A stretch of 64,000 bases of DNA from Chlorocebus sabaeus (Eukaryota > Chordata > Mammalia > Primates > Cercopithecidae). The stretch covers positions 930,001-994,000 of the forward strand of contig NW_027327626.1 in assembly GCF_047675955.1 (NCBI RefSeq). Reading direction: 5' to 3'. The first letter of the stretch is position 1. The number at the start of each line of letters is the position of its first letter. The translations under genes were made by a program, and so were the position numbers. This document shows, piece after piece, positions 58,778 to 64,000 of the stretch. Below the pieces are notes generated by a model. That model ran no database searches and was not told the DNA's origin. It saw nothing but the letters and a program-made list of their open reading frames with translations.

Positions 58778-61479
58778 CAAAACTGGAAAGAAGCTTTCTG
58801 AGAAACTGCTCTGTGTTCTGTTAATTCATCTCACAGAGTTACATCTTTCCCTTCAAGAAGCCTTTTTCTAAGGCTGTTCTTGTGGAATTGGCAAAGGGAT
58901 ATTTGGAAGCCCTTAGAGGGCTATGGTGAAAAAGGAAATATCTTCCGTTCAAAACTGGAAAGAAGCTTTCTGAGAAACTGCTCTGTGTTCTGTTAATTCA
59001 TCTCACAGGGTTACATGTTTCCCTTCAAGAAGCCTGTCGCTAAGGCTGTTCTTGTGGAATTGGCAAAGGGATATTTGGAAGCCCTTTGAGGGCTATGGTG
59101 AAAAAGGAAATATCTTCCGTTCAAAACTGGAAAGAAGCTTTCTGAGAAACTGCTCTGTGTTCTGTTAATTCATCTCACAGAGTTACATCTTTCCCTTCAA
59201 GAAGCCTTTCTCTAAGGCTGTTCTTGTGGAATTGGCAAAGGGATATTTGGAAGCCCTTAGAGGGCTATGGTGATAAAGGAAATATCTTCCGTTCAAAACT
59301 GGAAAGAAGCTTTCTGAGAAACTGCTCTGTGTTCTGTCAATTCATCACACAGAGTTACATCTTTCCCTTCAAGAAGACTTTCGCTGAGGCTGTTCTTGTG
59401 GAATTGTCAAAGGGATATTTGGAAGCCCATAGAGGGCTATGGTGAAAAAGGAAATATCTTCCGTTCAAAACTGGAAAGAGGCTTTCTGAGAAACTGCTCT
59501 GTGTTCTGTTAATTCATCTCACAGAGTTACATCTTTCCCTTCAAGAAGCCTTACGCTAAGACTGTTCTTGTAGAATTGGCGAAGGGATATTTGGAAGCCC
59601 ATAGAGGGATATGGTGAAAAAGGAAATACCTTCCGTTCAAAACTGGAAAGAAGCTTTCTGAGAAACTGCTCTGTGTTCTGTTAATTCATCTCAGAGAGTT
59701 ACATCTTTCCCTTCAAGAAGCCTTTCGCTAAGGCTGTTCTTGTGGAATTGGCAAAGGGATATTTGGAAGCCCATAGAGGGCTATGGTGAAAAAGGAAATA
59801 TCTTCCGTTCAAAACTGGAAAGAGGCTTTCTGAGAAACTGCTCTGTGTTCTGTTAATTCATCTCACAGAGTTACATCTTTCCCTTCAAGAAGCCTTTCGC
59901 TAAGGCTGTTCTTGTGGAATTGGCAAAGGGATATTTGGAAGCCCATAGAGGGCTATGTTGAAAAAGGAAATATCTTTCGTTCAAAACTGGAAAGAAGCTT
60001 TCTGAGAAACTGCTCTGTGTTCTGTTAATTCATCTCACAGAGTTACATCTTTCCCTTCAAGAAGCCTGTCGCTAAGGCTGTTCTTGTGGAATTGGCAAAG
60101 GGATATTTGGAAGCCCATAGAGGGCTATGGTGAAAAAGGAAATATCTTCCGTTCAAAACTGGAAAGAAGCTTTCTGAGAAACTGCTCTGTGTTCTGTTAG
60201 TTCATCTCACAGAGTTACATCTTTCCCTTCAAGAAGCCTTTCGCTAAGGCTGTTCTTGTGGAATTGGCAAAGGGATATTTGGAAGCCCATAGAGGGCTAT
60301 GGTGAAAAAGGAAATATCTTCCGTTCAAAACTGGAAAGAAGCTTTCTGAGAAACTGCTCTGTGTTCTGTTAATTCATCTCACAGAGTTACATCTTTCTCT
60401 TCAAGAAGACTTTCGCTAAGGCTGTTCTTGTGGAATTGGCAAAGGGATATTTGGAAGCCCATAGAGGGCTATGGTGAAAAAGTAAATATCTTCCGTTCAA
60501 AACTGGAAAGAAGCTTTCTGAGAAACTGCTCTGTGTTCTGTTAATTCATCTCACAGAGTTACATGTTTCCCTTCAAGAAGCCTGTCGCTAAGGCCGTTCT
60601 TGTGGAATTGGCAAAGGGATATTTGGAAGCCCATAGAGGGCTATTGTGAAAAAGTAAATATCTTCCGTTCAAAACTGGAAAGAAGCTTTCTGAGAAACTG
60701 CTCTGTGTTCTGTTAATTCATCTCACAGAGTTACATGTTTCCCTTCAAGAAGCCTTTCGCTAAGGCTGTTCTTGTGGAATTGGCAAAGGGATATTTGGAA
60801 GCCCTTAGAGGGCTATGGTGAAAAAGGAAATATCTTCCGTTCAAAACTGGAAAGAAGCTTTCTGAGAAACTGCTCTGTGTTCTGTTAATTCATCTCACAG
60901 GGTTACATGTTTCCCTTCAAGAAGCCTGTCGCTAAGGCTGTTCTTGTGGAATTGGCAAAGGGATATTTGGAAGCCCATTGAGGGCTATGGTGAAAAAGGA
61001 AATATCTTCCGTTCAAAACTGGAAAGAAGCTTTCTGAGAAACTGCTCTGTGTTCTGTTAATTCATCTCACAGAGTTACATCTTTCCGTTCAAGAAGCCTT
61101 TCTCTAAGGCTGTTCTTGTGGAATTGGCAAAGGGATATTTGGAAGCCCTTAGAGGGCTATGGTGAAAAAGGAAATATCTTCCGTTCAAAACTGGAAAGAA
61201 GCTTTCTGAGAAACTGCTCTGTGTTCTGTTAATTCATCTCACAGGGTTACATGTTTCCCTTCAAGAAGCCTGTCGCTAAGGCTGTTCTTGTGGAATTGGC
61301 AAAGGGATATTTGGAAGCCCATTGAGGGCTATGGTGAAAAAGGAAATATCTTCCGTTCAAAACTGGAAAGAAGCTTTCTGAGAAACTGCTCTGTGTTCTG
61401 TTAATTCATCTCACAGAGTTACATCTTTCCCTTCAAGAAGCCTTTCTCTAAGGCTGTTCTTGTGGAATTGGCAAAGGGA
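58778..61479 (+). repeat. 17-mer repeat, copy 3, shortened by monomer losses
   Basis: This follows the 17-mer order but the offset to copy 2 steps down: 2924 at the cctttttctaagg unit (55936 to 58860), 2580 at the next cctttctctaagg unit (56644 to 59224), 2408 at gtagaattggcg (57162 to 59570) and 2236 at ctcttcaagaagac (58161 to 60397). Each step is a whole number of monomers: two, one and one lost. The losses include the gagctac/catagtggg unit. Private marks are ccctttgagg, tggtgataaagg, ccttacgctaag and agggatatgg. It ends in two further cacagggttac and cctttctctaagg units before the third 25-mer copy. Confidence 0.85.
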
Positions 61480-64000
61480 TATTTGGAAGCCCATAGAGGG
61501 CTATGGTGAAAAAGGAAATATCTTCCGTTCAAAACTGGAAAGAAGCTTTCTGAGAAACTGCACTGTGTTGTGTTAATTCATCTCACATAGTTACATCTTT
61601 CCCTTCAAGAAGCCTTTCGCTAAGGCTGTTCTTGTGGAATTGGCAAAGGGATATTTGGAAGCCCATAGAGGGCTACGGTGAAAAAGGAAATATCTTCCGT
61701 TCAACACTGGAAAGAAGCTTTCTGAGAAACTGCTCTGTGTTCTGTTAATTCATCTCACAGAGTTACATCTTTCCCTTCAAGAAGCCTTTCGCTAAGGCTG
61801 TTCTTGTGGAATTGGCAAAGGGATATTTGGAAGCCCATAGATGGCTATGGTGAAAAAGGAAATATCTTCCGTTCAAAACTGGAAAGAAGCTTTCTGAGAA
61901 ACTGCTCTGTGTTCTGTTAATTCATCTCACAGAGTTACATCTTTCCCTTCAAGAAGCCTTTCGCTAAGGCTGTTCTTGTAGAATTGGCAAAGGGATATTT
62001 GGAAGCCCATAGAGGGCAATGCTGAAAAAGGAAATAACTTCCGTTCAAAACTGGAAAGAAGCTTTTTGAGAAACTGCTCTGTGTTCTGTTAATTCATCTC
62101 ACAGAGTTACATCTTTCCCTTCAAGAAGCCTTTCGCTAAGGCTGTTCTTGTGGAATTGGCAAAGGGATATTTGGAAGCCCATAGAGGGCTATGGTGAAAA
62201 AGGAAATATCTTCCGTTCAAAACTGGAAAGAAGCTTTCTGAGAAACTGCTCTGTGTTCTGTTAGTTCATCTCACAGAGTTACATCTTTCCCTTCAAGAAG
62301 CCTTTCGCTAAGGCTGTTCTTGGGTAATTGGCAAAGGGATATTTGGAATCCCATAGAGGGCTATGGTGAAAAAGGAAATATCTTCCGTTCAAAACTGGAA
62401 AGAAGCTTTCTGAGAAACTGCTCTGTGTTCTGTTAATTCATCTCACAGAGTTACATCTTTCCCTTCAAGAAGCCTTTCGCTAAGGCTGTTCTTGTGGAAT
62501 TGGCAAAGGGATATTTGGAAGCCCATAGAGGGCTATGGTGAAAAAGGAAATATCTTCCGTTCAAAATTGGAAAGAAGCTTTCTGAGAAACTGCTCTGTGT
62601 TCTGTTAATTCATCTCACAGAGTTACATCTTTCCCTTCAAGAAGCCTGTCGCTAAGGCTGTTCTTGTGGAATTGGCAAAGGGATATTTGGAAGCCCATAG
62701 AGGGCTATGGTGAAAAAGGAAATATCTTCCGTTCAAACTGGAAAGAAGCTTTCTGAGAAACTGCTCTGTGTTCTGTTAATTCATCTCACAGAGTTACATC
62801 TTTCCCTTCAAGAAGCCTTTCGCTAAGGCTGTTCTTGTGGAATTGGCAAAGGGATATTTGGAAGCCCATAGAGGGCTATGGTGAAAAAGGAAATATCTTC
62901 CGTTCAAAACTGGAAAGAAGCTTTCTGATAAACTGCTCTGTGTTCTGTTAATTCATCTCACAGAGTTACATCTTTCCCTTCAAGAAGCCTGTCGCTAAGG
63001 CTGTTCTTGTGGAATTGGCAAAGGGATATTTGGAAGCCCATAGAGGGCTATGGTGAAAAAGGAAATATCTTCCGTTCAAAACTGGAAAGAAGCTTTCTGA
63101 GAAACTGCTCTGTGTTCTGTTAATTCATCTCACAGAGTTACATCTTTCCCTTCAAGAAGCCTTTCGCTAAGGCTGTTCTTGTGGAATTGGCAAAGGGATA
63201 TTTGGAAGCCCATAGAGGGCTATGGTGAAAAAGGAAATATCTTCCGTTCAAAACTGGAAAGAAGCTTTCTGAGAAACTGCTCTGTGTTCTGTTTATTCAT
63301 CTCACAGAGTTACATCTTTCTCTTCAAGAAGACTTTCGCTAAGGCTGTTCTTGTGGAATTGGCAAAGGGATATTTGGAAGCCCATAGAGGGCTATGGTGA
63401 AAAAGTAAATATCTTCCGTTCAAAACTGGAAAGAAGCTTTCTGAGAAACTGCTCTGTGTTCTGTTAATTCATCTCACAGAGTTACATGTTTCCCTTCAAG
63501 AAGCCTGTCGCTAAGGCTGTTCTTGTGGAATTGGCAAAGGGATATTTGGAAGCCCATAGAGGGCTATTGTGAAAAAGTAAATATCTTCCGTTCAAAACTG
63601 GAAAGAAGCTTTCTGAGAAACTGCTCTGTGTTCTGTTAATTCATCTCACAGAGTTACATGTTTCCCTTCAAGAAGCCTTTCGCTAAGGCTGTTCTTGTGG
63701 AATTGGCAAAGGGATATTTGGAAGCCCATAGAGGGCTATGGTGAAAAAGGAAATATCTTCCGTTCAAAACTGGAAAGAAGCTTTCTGAGAAACTGCTCTG
63801 TGTTCTGTTAATTCATCTCACAGGGTTACATGTTTCCCTTCAAGAAGCCTGTCGCTAAGGCTGTTCTTGTGGAATTGGCAAAGGGATATTTGGAAGCCCA
63901 TTGAGGGCTATGGTGAAAAAGGAAATATCTTCCGTTCAAAACTGGAAAGAAGCTTTCTGAGAAACTGCTCTGTGTTCTGTTAATTCATCTCACAGAGTTA
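61480..64000 (+). repeat. 25-mer repeat, copy 3, cut by the window end
   Basis: This matches 50129-52649 at an offset of 11351 (66 x 172 minus 1). All marks checked are shared: cactgtgttgtg with cacatagttac (61588), caacactgg, agatggctatgg, gggcaatgctg, ctttttgag, ttgggtaattgg, gttcaaactgg, ctgataaactg, tgtttattc and ctattgtg. The junction is inside a monomer: cctttctctaagg on the left (61443), where the 25-mer would have cctttcgctaagg and ttgtcaaag. The copy is still running at the right edge. Confidence 0.92.

Larger units (their letters stand above)
1..64000 (+). repeat. Alpha-satellite (alphoid) centromeric tandem array, 172-bp monomers
   Basis: The window is a continuous head-to-tail array of a 172-bp unit: 372 complete monomers and a 35-base partial. 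All are in the same orientation. Most monomers carry one HindIII site (aagctt); about 20 have lost it by point change. The consensus matches the African green monkey alpha satellite as I know it and is homologous to the human alphoid monomer, for example in the segments ggatatttgg, ctatggtgaaaaaggaaat and ctcacagagttac. Alpha satellite normally underlies primate centromeres and pericentromeric heterochromatin. Whether this part carries CENP-A cannot be read from the sequence. Both window edges lie inside the array, so its true ends are not seen. Confidence 0.97.

Noticed and set aside
1..64000. CRISPR array (regular repeats)
   Set aside because: There are no unique spacers between short repeats; the whole 172-bp unit repeats, and the sequence is primate alpha satellite.
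1..64000. Transposable element or gene insertion in the array
   Set aside because: Monomer phase is kept to the base across the window once the listed one-base indels are counted, so there is no room for an insertion that is not a whole monomer. I saw no poly-A tail, Alu, L1 or LTR sequence.
1..64000. Inversion or strand switch within the array
   Set aside because: All monomers read in the same direction; the aagctt, ggatatttgg and ctcacagag segments keep the same order from start to end.
1..64000. Macaque- or baboon-type two-monomer alpha satellite
   Set aside because: Adjacent monomers do not alternate between two divergent types; neighbours differ by only a few bases and the basic period is 172, not about 340.

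Overview
The whole 64-kb window is one uninterrupted block of tandem alpha-satellite DNA, the centromeric satellite of simian primates. I see no gene, no transposon, no unrelated spacer and no change of orientation. The unit is about 172 bp with one HindIII site. Its consensus matches the alpha satellite I know from African green monkey (Chlorocebus, 'component alpha'). The repeat runs as single 172-bp monomers, not as the alternating two-monomer unit of about 340 bp typical of macaques and baboons. The likely source is therefore a guenon-group Old World monkey, most likely Chlorocebus; the chromosome cannot be told from the sequence.

The first monomer starts at base 1 and the last complete one ends at 63965, giving 372 complete monomers plus a 35-base partial. 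A register of 372 x 172 would end at 63984. The 19-base shortfall is explained exactly by the indels I located: 27 one-base deletions of four recurring kinds and 8 one-base insertions of one kind. This bookkeeping supports the claim that nothing foreign interrupts the array.

The array is not a run of interchangeable monomers. Diagnostic substitutions recur in fixed order and define nested higher-order repeats (HORs). From left to right: a 5-mer twice (859 bp, 1-1718); a 9-mer twice (1547 bp, 1860-4953); a divergent block (4954-8057); a 48-mer tandem duplication (8252 bp, 8058-24561) that itself holds a 13-mer duplication and a 9-mer; one further 9-mer (24562-26108); a divergent block (26109-27300); two versions of a block of about 8 kb (27301-35990 and 36070-43900) that contain 11-mer and 15-mer repeats; a 25-mer twice (4299 bp, 43953-52550); a 17-mer family with internal 4-mers (2924 bp, 52930-61479); and a third, partial copy of the 25-mer (61480-64000). 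Many copies share private one-base variants and look almost identical, which points to recent unequal exchange or similar copy events.

At motif level nearly every monomer carries the A-type box (a perfect match, on the minus strand, to the pJ-alpha consensus as I remember it). I found no canonical CENP-B box. A variant found eight times turns the sequence next to the A box into a perfect 18-bp hairpin. Likely roles (CENP-A loading, kinetochore or pericentromeric heterochromatin) are inferred from the repeat family, not shown by the sequence.
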